NCBI RefSeq assembly: GCF_900129795.1
Contig: NZ_FQWW01000001.1
Location: 806,001 to 870,000, forward strand
Origin: Flavobacterium sp. CF108
GTDB lineage: Bacteria; Bacteroidota; Bacteroidia; Flavobacteriales; Flavobacteriaceae
Reading direction: 5' to 3'
DNA: 64,000 nt
In this document: positions 41,411 through 50,962 of the stretch, one piece after another
Layout: each line of letters begins with the position of its first letter
Position numbering within the stretch: the stretch's first letter is position 1
Notes under the pieces: model-generated
The model's input: the letters and a program-made list of their open reading frames with translations, nothing else
What the model was told of the DNA's origin: nothing
The model's database searches: none
Program-made: the position numbers and the translations under genes

Positions 41411-42108
41411 TGGCAATTAGGAGTTCCCTGAACAAACAAACTCATATTTGAAGGAGATAAATAGGGAATTCCTAAACCTAAGCCTCTTAAAATAAATAAT
41501 ACTCCAATTATAACAGCAACATAAGGAATTGCTTTTTGAATTTTATTTCGAAATGGCAATTTTAAGAATGAGTTGACGTACACTACAACGGTCATTAAAG
41601 GAATTGTTCCTAATCCGTACAATAACATATACAAAACTCCAAAACCTGCGCTCTGCATGGCGATTGCTCCAAATAAAGCGACGTATACCATTCCGCATGG
41701 CAGAAATCCGTTTAATAAACCAATTGTAAAAAGAGATTTGTAGCTTTTCTTTTTAAACTGACTTCCTAGGCTTGATTTTAGATTTGAAATTACTTTGTAA
41801 ACGGGTTTCGAGAAATTGTATTTAGCGAATATTTTTTCGGGTATTAAAGCAATTAAAATCATGGCAATACCAATAAAAATTGACATTCTTTGCTGCATTC
41901 CTGCTAAGAAAAGTCCTCTTCCCATTAATCCGAAAATTAGACCAATTGTTGAGTAAGCGGTTAATCTTCCTAAATGGTAAGTTATAATCTGCGTTACCTT
42001 TTTAGCTTCATTTTTATGATCAACAGGAAGCATCATAGCAATTGGCCCGCACATGCCAACACAATGCAGACTGCTGATAAGACCTAATATGAATGCTGAA
42101 AATAACAT
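41407..42108 (-). CDS. SafE/UreH-like (DsbD-2 type) membrane protein
   Basis: A 233-residue protein with about six membrane helices and the motif SSLHCVGMCGPIAMM at the N-terminus, repeated in degenerate form as NGFLPCGMVYVALFG. This is the UreH/DsbD-2 pattern. In Bacteroidota such genes commonly sit beside the cbb3 cluster (assigned to copper handling or cytochrome maturation). It is on the same strand as the cco genes but 737 bp downstream of ccoH with repeats between, so it may be transcribed separately. Its exact role is unproven. Confidence 0.75.
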   Translation of the reverse strand: MLFSAFILGLISSLHCVGMCGPIAMMLPVDHKNEAKKVTQIITYHLGRLTAYSTIGLIFGLMGRGLFLAGMQQRMSIFIGIAMILIALIPEKIFAKYNFSKPVYKVISNLKSSLGSQFKKKSYKSLFTIGLLNGFLPCGMVYVALFGAIAMQSAGFGVLYMLLYGLGTIPLMTVVVYVNSFLKLPFRNKIQKAIPYVAVIIGVLFILRGLGLGIPYLSPSNMSLFVQGTPNCH

Positions 42109-42845
42109 TTTTTTATTTATTTTTTATTTGATGAATTTTGATTATCATGTGTCCCTACGGGACACTTTTTTGTGGGATATTACATTTTTTTTCTACCGAT
42201 GAGTTGTTCCTAACGGAACATATCTCGTAAAAATCTAATATCGATAAAAGAGAAATATGTAAAATACCTTTAGTCCCTACGGGACATTTTACATTACCAT
42301 TATGTTTTTTTTCTACCGATATGTTGCTCCTAACGGAGCATATTTTATTCTGTAATTAATAATTTCTATATTTACCAATCATTCACTTCTTACGAGCAGA
42401 TCTTATTGAAATTAATTATCGTAATTCCAATATGTTACTCCTAACAAAATACGATTCAAACATATCTCGTAGAGATAAAATATCGGTAAAAAAGAAATGC
42501 TCGAGTACTCTATTGTTCCGTAGGAACTATACTTTTTTGCGCAAAAAAGGCTAAATCAATATTAACATATAGCCCCTATGGGGTATTTTATATTCTCGAT
42601 ATCATTTTTTCTACCGATATGCTGCTCCTAACGGAGCATATTGTTATAATTAATATTTTGCTAATCATTTGCTTTAAATAGAGTAAATCTTATTGAAACT
42701 AATTATCTATATTTTTACCAATATGAAACTCTTGACAGAATATCATTCAAGCATATCTCGTAGAGATTAAATATCGGTAAAAAAGAAATGCTCGAATACA
42801 CTATTGTCCCGTAGGGACTATACTTTTTTGCGCAAAAAGACTAAA
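42109..42845. repeat. 737-bp repeat region: tandem ~290-bp duplication with covarying hairpins
   Basis: No gene. Unit A (about 42265-42560) and unit B (about 42561-42845) are diverged direct repeats; a partial third copy precedes them (about 42145-42264). Each unit contains several hairpins: GTCCC/GGGAC (42273-42285, with GCCCCTATGGGG as counterpart near 42572), TGCTCCTAACGGAGCA (42325 and about 42621; TGTTCCTAACGGAACA at 42205) and GTTCCGTAGGAAC (42515) against GTCCCGTAGGGAC (about 42806). CTACCGATAT and ATATCGGTA are also inverted. Base changes in one arm are matched in the other. Confidence 0.85.
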
Positions 42846-43295
42846 TCAATTGACGTAAATAACTTCTTTTGTTAAGTATTTTTTACCCTCATACTGCCAT
42901 TCCATATTAACATCCCAACGACCTTTGATTAGTTTTTTATGTGGAATCAATATTGAAGAATTAGTCAAAGCTATTTCAGTATTAAAATCAAATTTCTTGT
43001 TTGAAGGGCGGTATAACAAAATGTTTCCTTTTATTTTATCACTTTCAAAAGTGGCAGGAAAAGTAACTTTTACGCCATCTTCTTCAAACTTTACTGAAGG
43101 CTTGTGCTGTAAATCGTGTGCATTTTGAATTCTGGCCATTTCCTCCTGAAAATGCGTGTCGTGTTTGTAATATTCTTCTACAACCAGCTCGTTATCGTAT
43201 TTACTATTTGATTGTACTTCAAAAACAAAGTATAATATAAATGTCATAAACAAAGCAAATGCAATGACAATTCCGGTTCCCCAATTAATTTTCAT
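42846..43295 (-). CDS. ccoH: cbb3 oxidase assembly protein CcoH/FixH
   Basis: A 149-residue membrane-anchored protein. One N-terminal helix (GTGIVIAFALFMTFILYFVF, about 6-25) is followed by a periplasmic beta-domain (YKHDTHFQEEMARIQNAHDL; ILLYRPSNKKFDFNTEIAL; LIKGRWDVNMEWQYEGKKYL), the FixH pattern. It helps assemble the cbb3 oxidase. It is last in the ccoS-NO-Q-P-G-H operon, 13 bp after ccoG. Confidence 0.88.
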   Translation of the reverse strand: MKINWGTGIVIAFALFMTFILYFVFEVQSNSKYDNELVVEEYYKHDTHFQEEMARIQNAHDLQHKPSVKFEEDGVKVTFPATFESDKIKGNILLYRPSNKKFDFNTEIALTNSSILIPHKKLIKGRWDVNMEWQYEGKKYLTKEVIYVN

Positions 43296-43308
43296 GATAC
43301 TCTATATT

Positions 43309-44727
43309 TTAATTAAAACTTCGTGGCCCTAAGAAATTTGTAGTCGTGGTTTCGAGCAATTCTTTACCGTTATAAACACCAATTTTTACATTTGTTTTAT
43401 CACTTTCCAGTAAAACTTCATCTATTTCTATGAATAAAGTTCCTTGTGAAATAGCTTCTTTTGCCACTTTAAAATGCTCTTTCCCTACATTATTAATTTC
43501 ACCTTTTTGATCGATTAATTCAAAATGAATATCGCTATAATCTTTCATGGTTTTGTTGACGATTTTATAGGTATATACATTACTGATTTTATCTCCTTTA
43601 TGCTGATAAAGCTGACCGGGTAAACGCAGAATAACGGCCTGAACATCTGTTCTTAAAAATAACATCCCAACAAAAATACCAAGCAAAATAAAAAGCACAG
43701 CACTGTAACCTTTCATTCTGGCAGTAAACCTAAAAGGCTCTTTTTTAACAATCTCGTCTTCTGATGCGTAACGAATAAGACCTTTGGGTAATCCTACACT
43801 TTCCATTATATGATCGCATTCGTCAATACAAGCAGTGCAGTTTGTACATTCTAACTGAGTTCCGTTTCTAATGTCAATTCCCATTGGGCATACATGAACA
43901 CATTGAAGACAGTCAATACAATCTCCTTTTCCGGTTAAAGCTCTGTCTTCTTTTTTATTGAATTTTGCCCTTCCTTCTTCCTTTTCTCCTCTCACAAAAT
44001 CATACGCAACGTTTATAGATTTATTGTCTAAAAGAACGCCCTGTAATCTTCCGTACGGACAGGCAATTATACAAACCTGTTCGCGGAACCAGACAAAAAC
44101 AAAGTAGAAAACTCCGGTAAAAATAAGTAGTGCAATAAAATTACTTGCCTGCTGAATTGGGCCTTGTTCAACCATTAATAGTAAAGAATCACTTCCTACT
44201 AAGTAAGCCAGAAATACGTTTGCAATTCCAAAAGAAATCAAAAAGAAAATCGTCCATTTAGTCAATCTTTTTCTGATTTTTTCAGCATTCCATTCCTGTC
44301 TTGCTAAACGTGATTGTGAGCCACGGTCGCCGTCAATCCAATATTCGATTCGGCGAAAAACCAATTCGAGGAAAATGGTCTGCGGACAAATCCATCCGCA
44401 AAATATTCGGCCAAAAACAACGGTAAATAAAAGTACAAAGACAACGCCAATAAGCATTGAAATTACAAAGAGGTAAAAATCCTGCGGCCAAAAAGGAAAG
44501 CCGAAAATATTAAAACGACGTTCAATGATATTGAACATCATAAACTGGTTTCCGTTTACTTTTATAAACGGATTTATTATCAAAATTGCCAATAAAATGT
44601 AACTGACAATTTTGCGGTAATCATAAAATTTACCAGACGGTTTCTTCGGAAAAATAAATTTCCTTTTACCACCTTCATCTATTGTTCCAATGGTATCTCT
44701 AAACGCTTCGTCTGGTAAATTTGACAT
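43309..44727 (-). CDS. ccoG: cytochrome c oxidase accessory protein CcoG/RdxA
   Basis: A 472-residue membrane ferredoxin, proposed to reduce copper for CcoN assembly. About five membrane helices. The two 4Fe-4S motifs lie in CIDCLQCVHVCPMG and CTNCTACIDECDHIM (about residues 270-305). VFGRIFCGWICPQTIFLELVFRRIEYWIDGD and REQVCIIACPYGRLQGVLLD are signature segments. The C-terminal part is an Ig-like domain. It lies 10 bp after ccoP in the operon. Confidence 0.94.
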   Translation of the reverse strand: MSNLPDEAFRDTIGTIDEGGKRKFIFPKKPSGKFYDYRKIVSYILLAILIINPFIKVNGNQFMMFNIIERRFNIFGFPFWPQDFYLFVISMLIGVVFVLLFTVVFGRIFCGWICPQTIFLELVFRRIEYWIDGDRGSQSRLARQEWNAEKIRKRLTKWTIFFLISFGIANVFLAYLVGSDSLLLMVEQGPIQQASNFIALLIFTGVFYFVFVWFREQVCIIACPYGRLQGVLLDNKSINVAYDFVRGEKEEGRAKFNKKEDRALTGKGDCIDCLQCVHVCPMGIDIRNGTQLECTNCTACIDECDHIMESVGLPKGLIRYASEDEIVKKEPFRFTARMKGYSAVLFILLGIFVGMLFLRTDVQAVILRLPGQLYQHKGDKISNVYTYKIVNKTMKDYSDIHFELIDQKGEINNVGKEHFKVAKEAISQGTLFIEIDEVLLESDKTNVKIGVYNGKELLETTTTNFLGPRSFN

Positions 44728-44737
44728 GATATTCTAA

Positions 44738-45676
44738 TTATTTTTTAACTGCTGTGGTATCTTTTTTTGTAGCTGCTGCATCTATTTTAGGCGCACTTTC
44801 GTCTACCCAAACTTCTCCTTCCGGCGCTTTTGGATCTTTTGGATTTGATCCTTGCAGAGATAAAATGTAACTCGCCACTTTTTGAATTTCTTTTGGTTTC
44901 ATACCATTTGTTTTCCACGAAACCATCCCTTTTCCATCACGTCCACCGTTGGTAATAGTATGGAATACATTTTTAATTCCTCCACCTAAAATCCAATGGT
45001 CATCTGTTAAGTTAGGTCCAATTTGTCCTCCTGCATCTGCTCTGTGACAAGCCGCACAATTCATTGCAAAAATTTCTTTTCCTGCGGCTAAACTTGCATC
45101 ATCAGTCAGTAAAACAACCGTTTTTTCATCCATTAAATCTGGAGCTGTTTTTAAGTATTCTTCGACATCAATTTTAGCTTGTGCCATTTCTTTTTTAAGT
45201 TCCATTTCCTGGTCATCAGCTCCTAAAACATCGTAACGAACTACATAGATTACTCCAAAAATGATACAGATATAGAATAAATAAACCCACCATGGCGGTA
45301 AATTATTGTCAAGCTCTTTGATTCCGTCATAATCATGATCCATCAATAAATCAGCTTCTTTAGACATTGGTTCTGTCTTAGTAAGCTTGTGCATTAATTC
45401 TTTGAACCAAGTGCTTTCTTGAAGACTCAAACTATTTTCGTAATCTAATTTTGCCTTTTCTTCTGGTGACAGTAATTGATACATTACTCGATTTACAGCA
45501 CTAAGCGTAACTTCGATCGCTATCAAAATAAACAGGAAAGCAAGTAAAAAGACAGATAACATTGGGTATTTTATAAAAGCAGGTCTATCGCCTGAATCTA
45601 TACAATATTCCATCAAAGCGAATACGATGAAGAAAATCAACGGTACTCTAACATATACTGGGAAAAACTTTTTCAT
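44738..45676 (-). CDS. ccoP: cbb3 oxidase cytochrome c subunit CcoP (mono-haem)
   Basis: Passes electrons to the CcoNO core. 312 residues. Two N-terminal hydrophobic segments, a central FixP-type NLPPWWVYLFYICIIFGVIYVVRY anchor (about 128-151), then a single cytochrome c domain with the haem motif NCAACH (about 217-222) and an axial Met in GMVSWKTNGM or near it. Classical CcoP has two CxxCH motifs; only one is present here, as in many Bacteroidota. A long tail (PKIDAAATKKDTTAVKK) follows. It is 2 bp after ccoQ. Confidence 0.92.
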   Translation of the reverse strand: MKKFFPVYVRVPLIFFIVFALMEYCIDSGDRPAFIKYPMLSVFLLAFLFILIAIEVTLSAVNRVMYQLLSPEEKAKLDYENSLSLQESTWFKELMHKLTKTEPMSKEADLLMDHDYDGIKELDNNLPPWWVYLFYICIIFGVIYVVRYDVLGADDQEMELKKEMAQAKIDVEEYLKTAPDLMDEKTVVLLTDDASLAAGKEIFAMNCAACHRADAGGQIGPNLTDDHWILGGGIKNVFHTITNGGRDGKGMVSWKTNGMKPKEIQKVASYILSLQGSNPKDPKAPEGEVWVDESAPKIDAAATKKDTTAVKK

Positions 45677-45678
45677 TT

Positions 45679-45873
45679 TTATCTATCTTTTGAGATTATA
45701 ACTTGTCCTTCTTCTAAAGGTATATTACTCATTTCCTGAATTTTATCTTTTTTATAAGAGAACACCCAAATGCCTAATCCTACGAAAAAGAAAAAGAAGA
45801 TCAAGAGGGAAAGAATCGGGTAAATTTCTACACCCGATATCGTTTCCATATTGTGTTTTATTTGTTCAAACAT
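45679..45873 (-). CDS. ccoQ: CcoQ/FixQ-like small subunit
   Basis: A 64-residue protein with one hydrophobic helix (YPILSLLIFFFFFVGLGIWVF, about 18-38) and a charged tail (SYKKDKIQEMSNIPLEEG). Position between ccoNO and ccoP with a 7-bp gap identifies it as CcoQ, which stabilises the complex; the sequence alone would not. Confidence 0.8.
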   Translation of the reverse strand: MFEQIKHNMETISGVEIYPILSLLIFFFFFVGLGIWVFSYKKDKIQEMSNIPLEEGQVIISKDR

Positions 45874-45880
45874 AATGCTG

Positions 45881-48067
45881 TTATTTAGAAGTTTCTTTTA
45901 CTTTAATATCAGTACCAAGTCTTTGAATATATGCAATCAAAGCAACAATTTCCCTTTCATTCATAGGAATGAATTTTTCACCTTTTGCAGCAGCTTTTTT
46001 ACGGCTGTCTTCATAACTTTTTACAAAGTCAGGATCATTTTCAAGGCTTTTCTCTATTTTAACCGCCTGTTCTCTTAATGTTTTTTGTGCATTTGCAACT
46101 TCTTCTGCCGAGTAAGGAACTCCAAGAGAAATCATTACGTTCATTTTCTTTTGAGTCAATGAAATGTCTAAAGGTTTATTATCAAATAACCATTTATAAC
46201 CCGGCATAATTGATCCTGCAGATGTACTTTGCGGATTCCACATGTGGTTAAAGTGCCAGTTATCATTGTACTTACCACCAACTCTTAACAAGTCTGGACC
46301 TGTACGTTTTGACCCCCATAAAAATGGATGATCGTAAACAAATTCTCCTGCTTTTGACTGAGGTCCGTAACGCTCTACTTCACTTCTAAACGGACGAACT
46401 GATTGTGAGTGACACCCTACGCAGCCTTCTCTGATATATAAATCACGTCCTTCAAGTTCTAACGGTGTATATGGTTTTACGCTTGAAATAGTTGGAATAT
46501 TTGATTTTACCATAATCGTTGGTACGATCTGAATAACTCCTCCAATTAAAATAGCGATAGTTGCCAAAATGGTTAACTGAATTGGTTTTCTTTCTAACCA
46601 TGAATGGAATTTTTCTCCACTTAATCTATTACTGTTTATTTTTTGTAATGCCGGAGCTTGTGCTAATTCATCTTCGATTGTTTCACCAACACGAACTGTC
46701 ATGATAATGTTGTAAACCAATGTCAGCATTCCTATTAAGTACAAACTACCTCCTATTGCTCTCATCCAATACATTGGCATAATTGCAGTTACTGTTTCAA
46801 GGAAGTTTCCGTAAGTTAAAGTTCCGTCTGGGTTAAATTGTTTCCACATTGATGCTTGTTGGAAACCTGCAACGTATAATGGAATTGTATAAACTATGAT
46901 ACCTAAAGTACCAATCCAGAAATGGAAATTTGCTAATTTCTTAGAAAATAATGCTGTTTTTGTCATTCGCGGAATCAACCAGTAAATAATAGCAAATGAC
47001 ATAAATCCGTTCCATGCTAAAGCACCTACGTGTACGTGAGCAACGATCCAGTCTGTATAATGCGCAATAGCATTTACATTTTTCAGCGATAACATTGGCC
47101 CTTCAAAAGTGGCCATTCCGTAACCTGTAATCGCTACTACGAAGAATTTTAAAACCGGTTCTTCACGAACTTTATCCCACGCACCTCTTAATGTTAAAAG
47201 TCCGTTGATCATTCCTCCCCAAGATGGAGCAATAAGCATTACAGAAAATGCAACACCTAAATTTTGAGCCCAGTTTGGTAATGCTGAATATAATAAGTGG
47301 TGGGGTCCCGCCCAGATATAGATAAAAATTAAAGACCAAAAGTGAATAATAGATAATCTATAAGAGTAAATAGGACGATTTGCAATTTTAGGAACGAAGT
47401 AATACATCAATCCTAAAAATGGTGTTGTTAAGAAAAATGCAACCGCATTGTGTCCGTACCACCATTGTACCAATGCATCCTGAACACCTGCGTATACAGA
47501 GTAACTTTTTAATCCTGAAACAGGAATTTCGATATTATTGAAAATATGTAATACAGCAACCGTTACAAATGTTGCCAGATAAAACCAAATTGCTACATAT
47601 AAATGACGCTCTCTACGGCGCAGCATGGTTCCTATCATGTTAATTCCCATTACAACCCAAATTAACGCTATAGCAATATCAATAGGCCATTCGAGTTCTG
47701 CATATTCCTTCGAAGAAGTATATCCTAATGGTAATGTGATGGCTGCGGCGACAATAATTAACTGCCAGCCCCAAAAATGCAGATTACTTAAAAAGTCACT
47801 AAACATTCTGGCTTTTAGTAATCTTTGCATTGAATAATACATTCCTGCAAAAAAAGCATTCCCGACAAAGGCGAAAATAACGGCATTTGTGTGTAAAGGT
47901 CTTAAACGACCATAACTAAGCCATGAAATCCCATCTGTAATATTGGGAAAAAGGTACATAACCGCAAGGGTCAGCCCCACTAACATACCCACAACTCCAA
48001 AAAGAATGGTGGCGTAAATGAATTTTTTTACAATTTTGTTGTCGTAATAAAACTGTTCCATTTCCAT
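45881..48067 (-). CDS. ccoNO: fused cbb3 cytochrome c oxidase subunits I and II (CcoNO)
   Basis: Reduces O2 to water at high affinity. 728 residues. Residues about 1-490 are CcoN, with about 12 helices and the haem/Cu ligands in QDALVQWWYGHNAVAFFLTTPF, GPHHLLYSALPNW and DWIVAHVHVGALAWNGF. From about 510 the CcoO part has a membrane anchor and the haem c motif EGCVGCHSQSVRPF. It ends in a charged cytoplasmic segment. Fusion of N and O is usual in Bacteroidota. It is 3 bp downstream of ccoS. The operon starts with an FNR-like promoter at 48281-48323. Confidence 0.95.
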   Translation of the reverse strand: MEMEQFYYDNKIVKKFIYATILFGVVGMLVGLTLAVMYLFPNITDGISWLSYGRLRPLHTNAVIFAFVGNAFFAGMYYSMQRLLKARMFSDFLSNLHFWGWQLIIVAAAITLPLGYTSSKEYAELEWPIDIAIALIWVVMGINMIGTMLRRRERHLYVAIWFYLATFVTVAVLHIFNNIEIPVSGLKSYSVYAGVQDALVQWWYGHNAVAFFLTTPFLGLMYYFVPKIANRPIYSYRLSIIHFWSLIFIYIWAGPHHLLYSALPNWAQNLGVAFSVMLIAPSWGGMINGLLTLRGAWDKVREEPVLKFFVVAITGYGMATFEGPMLSLKNVNAIAHYTDWIVAHVHVGALAWNGFMSFAIIYWLIPRMTKTALFSKKLANFHFWIGTLGIIVYTIPLYVAGFQQASMWKQFNPDGTLTYGNFLETVTAIMPMYWMRAIGGSLYLIGMLTLVYNIIMTVRVGETIEDELAQAPALQKINSNRLSGEKFHSWLERKPIQLTILATIAILIGGVIQIVPTIMVKSNIPTISSVKPYTPLELEGRDLYIREGCVGCHSQSVRPFRSEVERYGPQSKAGEFVYDHPFLWGSKRTGPDLLRVGGKYNDNWHFNHMWNPQSTSAGSIMPGYKWLFDNKPLDISLTQKKMNVMISLGVPYSAEEVANAQKTLREQAVKIEKSLENDPDFVKSYEDSRKKAAAKGEKFIPMNEREIVALIAYIQRLGTDIKVKETSK

Positions 48068-48070
48068 AAT

Positions 48071-48262
48071 TTATACTTGTTTTTCTTCGATTGGTGAATT
48101 ATTATTTGGGGAAATAATTTTGGTCTCGTCATCAAAAAGAATTCTGACCGAGGGCGTATAATCGTCATCGTACTGACCTGATTTGACAGCAACGATAAAG
48201 GCAATAAAGAAACATATTGCTACGAAAATACTTACTGAAATTAAAAGATAAATAACACTCAT
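48071..48262 (-). CDS. ccoS: cbb3 oxidase maturation protein CcoS
   Basis: A 63-residue one-helix protein. MSVIYLLISVSIFVAICFFIAFIVAVKSGQYDDDYTPSVRILFDD has the family pattern (hydrophobic helix then GQYDD...P..RILFDD), so it is recognisable despite its size. It is needed for cofactor insertion in CcoN. First gene of the operon, with the FNR-like promoter directly upstream. Confidence 0.93.
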   Translation of the reverse strand: MSVIYLLISVSIFVAICFFIAFIVAVKSGQYDDDYTPSVRILFDDETKIISPNNNSPIEEKQV

Positions 48263-48280
48263 ACCGTAAATTTATGTTAA

Positions 48281-48323
48281 CAAAATTACTAGGTGATCGG
48301 CGTTTAAAATATGATAATTATCA
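48281..48323 (-). promoter_or_regulatory. FNR-like box and promoter of the cbb3 operon
   Basis: TGATAATTATCA (48312-48323), part of the perfect palindrome ATGATAATTATCAT. The minus-strand -7 element TAATTTTG is at 48281-48288. The box centre is 36.5 nt from the last base of the -7 element, identical to hemN. The ccoS start codon follows 18 nt later. Confidence 0.85.
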
Positions 48324-48376
48324 TGGTTGTAGAAGAATGTTAAAATTAAGTAAAATAATCTTACAATTATTTAAAA

Positions 48377-50764
48377 TCAATCTAAATTCTTACAACTTAA
48401 GTAGTTAGACATAAAAGTAACGAAGCTTACAATCGTAATTGTACTTAAAGGCATAATGATTGCAGCAACTATAGGAAGTAGATTTCCGGTAACGGCAAAC
48501 GTAAGTCCTACAATATTATAAAGAAGTGACAAACCAAAACTCATTTTGATAATCAGGATCGATTTATGAGAGAGTTTTAAGAAATAGTTTAATCTTGAAA
48601 ACTCACCCGCATCGAGAATTGCATCGCAGGCAGGAGAAAATACATTTACGTTTTCAGATACAGAAATACCTACATTACTTTGTGCCAGGGCTCCAGCGTC
48701 ATTTAAACCATCCCCAACCATCATAACGTTCTTTCCTGTTTCTTGCAGTTTTTTAATAAATTCTAATTTTTGCTCTGGTTTTTGGTTAAAAACCAGTTCG
48801 GTATTTTTGGGTAAAATGGCTTCCAGATTTTCTCTTTCGCCATCATTATCTCCAGAAAGCACCTTAATATTGTATTCTTTGCTAAGCGTTGCAAACAATT
48901 TTTCAAGACCTTCACGATATTGATTTTGGAAAACAAATTTTCCGTAATAGGTATTATCGATTTTAATATGAAGTGAAGTTTTTTCTATTTCTGAAGAGTC
49001 TAAAATTGGGCTTTCAACAAATAATGAAGAACCAATTTTCACTTCTTTTTCTTCGGCGAAAGCCAAAATCCCTTTTCCGGTAATTTCTTGAAAATCATCA
49101 ATTTTTATTCTGTCATATTCCGGTAAAAAGTCATACAGCATTCTGCTTAAAGGATGATTGGATCCTCGAAGCACATTTTTTATTAATTGAAAATTTTCAT
49201 CAGAAAAATCAATTCCTTCGTATAAAATATTAGACTTTTTATTGGTTGTAATGGTTCCGGTTTTGTCAAAAACAATGGTATCAACTTTAGCCAATTGTTC
49301 GATTACTAAGGCATTTTTCAGATACATTTTTTGTTTTCCCATTATTCTGAGAATATTTCCAAAAGTAAACGGAGCAGTAAGGGCAAGCGCACAGGGACAA
49401 GCCACAATTAATACTGCTGTAAAAACATTAAAAGCAATATTGGTATCAATAAATATCCAGTAACCAAATCCTGCAAAGGCAATTAGCAGTAAAATTGGTG
49501 TAAAATAGCGACTTAAAGCATCTGTAATTGTTTTGTGTTTTTGTTCTACTTTTTTCTGAAAAATTTCGTTGCTCCATAATTGTGTCAGATAACTTTGTGA
49601 AACCGAATTTAGTACTTCCATTTCGATTACTTTTCCAATTTGTTTTCCGCCGGCGAATATTTTGTCTCCTGATTTTTTTGTGATTGGAACAGCTTCCCCG
49701 GTAACGAAACTATAATCAATTTCGGCCTTTTCGCTCATTAAAATCCCGTCTACCGGAATTAATTCCTGATTTCGAATCAACAGTCTGTTTCCTTTTAAAA
49801 CATCATAAATTGGCACGCTTTCTTCTGAAAAATCAGTATTTATTCTGGTTACTGCAATTGGAAAATAAGATTTAAAATCTCTTTCGAAACTTAAAAAACT
49901 ATAGGTTTTTGTTTGAAACATTTTCCCCAGCAGCATAAAGAAAACCAAACTGGCCAAACTGTCAAAAAATCCCGGTCCGTGATCCATCAGCATATCGTAA
50001 CTGCTGCGAATGAACATTACAATAATCCCCAAAGCAATAGGAATATCAATGTTTAACATTCTTGTTCTTATACTATGATAAGCTGAAACGTAATATCCGC
50101 TTGCCGAATATAAAAAACTTGGTAAGGCTAAAAGAAAAATTAAAATCCTGAAAAACGGTTTATAACTATCTAACCAGAATTCTTTGATTTCGAAATATTC
50201 CGGAAAAGAAAGCAGCATAATATTTCCAAAACAGAAAAAGGCAACGCCTACTTTATAAGTTAAACTTCTGTCTACTTTATTTTTACCTGTTTCGTAATTT
50301 TCTAAACTAATATAGGGTTCGTAACCTATTGAACTTAATAAGTATACAATTGATTTTAGAGAAACAGTTTTTGAATTGAAGGTAATTCGAACCTTTTTTT
50401 CAGGGAAATTAACTTGTGAAGTGCTGATTCCGGGCTGCAGACGATTTAGGTTTTCGAGAATCCAAATGCATGAACTGCAGTGAATATGCGGAATATTTAA
50501 TGAAACTATTGAGGTATTTCCTTCCTGAAATTCGAGAATTTTAACTAAAATTGCTTCGTTGTCTAAAAAATCATATTTACCCTGAATATCTTGAGGAGTA
50601 GCACCAGGCGATTTTTCGAAATCATAATAGCTGGTTAAATCATTTTGACTAAAAATTTCGTAAACTGTTTTACAACCAGTACAACAAAACTTTTTTTCAT
50701 CAAAATTGATCTCTTCATTTTTAGGAATAGTCAGCCCGCAATGAAAACAACCCTGCTCGCTCAT
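48377..50764 (-). CDS. ccoI: copper-transporting P1B-type ATPase (CcoI/FixI)
   Basis: Exports Cu for cbb3 assembly. About 795 residues from the ATG at 50762-50764 (MSEQGCFHCGLTI). It has a zinc-ribbon-like N-terminus with Cys pairs (CFHCG; CCTGCKTVYEIF), an HMA domain with HIHCSSCIWILENL and eight membrane helices. It shows the metal-binding IVACPCALAL, phosphorylation DKTGTITTN, TGEAVP and the hinge MVGDGLNDAGALAQ. It has its own FNR-like promoter at 50783-50825 and is divergent from the fnr-like gene. 114 bp separates it from ccoS. Confidence 0.94.
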   Translation of the reverse strand: MSEQGCFHCGLTIPKNEEINFDEKKFCCTGCKTVYEIFSQNDLTSYYDFEKSPGATPQDIQGKYDFLDNEAILVKILEFQEGNTSIVSLNIPHIHCSSCIWILENLNRLQPGISTSQVNFPEKKVRITFNSKTVSLKSIVYLLSSIGYEPYISLENYETGKNKVDRSLTYKVGVAFFCFGNIMLLSFPEYFEIKEFWLDSYKPFFRILIFLLALPSFLYSASGYYVSAYHSIRTRMLNIDIPIALGIIVMFIRSSYDMLMDHGPGFFDSLASLVFFMLLGKMFQTKTYSFLSFERDFKSYFPIAVTRINTDFSEESVPIYDVLKGNRLLIRNQELIPVDGILMSEKAEIDYSFVTGEAVPITKKSGDKIFAGGKQIGKVIEMEVLNSVSQSYLTQLWSNEIFQKKVEQKHKTITDALSRYFTPILLLIAFAGFGYWIFIDTNIAFNVFTAVLIVACPCALALTAPFTFGNILRIMGKQKMYLKNALVIEQLAKVDTIVFDKTGTITTNKKSNILYEGIDFSDENFQLIKNVLRGSNHPLSRMLYDFLPEYDRIKIDDFQEITGKGILAFAEEKEVKIGSSLFVESPILDSSEIEKTSLHIKIDNTYYGKFVFQNQYREGLEKLFATLSKEYNIKVLSGDNDGERENLEAILPKNTELVFNQKPEQKLEFIKKLQETGKNVMMVGDGLNDAGALAQSNVGISVSENVNVFSPACDAILDAGEFSRLNYFLKLSHKSILIIKMSFGLSLLYNIVGLTFAVTGNLLPIVAAIIMPLSTITIVSFVTFMSNYLSCKNLD

Positions 50765-50782
50765 AATTTGTTTTTTAATTTG

Positions 50783-50825
50783 CAAAATTCAAAAAAGGCA
50801 GTGACTATAACTATGACATTTATCA
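50783..50825 (-). promoter_or_regulatory. FNR-like box and promoter of ccoI
   Basis: TGACATTTATCA (50814-50825) has FNR-like half-sites with one mismatch between arms. The minus-strand -7-like element GAATTTTG (50783-50790) has one mismatch to TAnnTTTG but sits at the exact 36.5-nt spacing seen at the other sites. It lies between ccoI and the fnr-like gene. Confidence 0.7.
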
Positions 50826-50936
50826 TGTTATAATGAAATCTAATCCTAAATTAATGAAATAATTTATCAAATCGAAATAATACCTTTTTCTATGCATTTT
50901 TAGCCGTAAAAGTATTTTTAAACCGCAGGAATTGGT

Positions 50937-50944
50937 TAATTTTG
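50937..50944 (+). promoter_or_regulatory. -7 element of the fnr-like gene
   Basis: TAATTTTG, 19 nt before ATG 50963. The leader would be very short. Confidence 0.45.
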
Positions 50945-50962
50945 CTCCAAATTACTCCTGCT

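Noticed and set aside
42109..42845. CRISPR-like array
   Set aside because: The repeats are long diverged direct copies with hairpins, not short identical repeats with unique spacers, and no cas gene is near.
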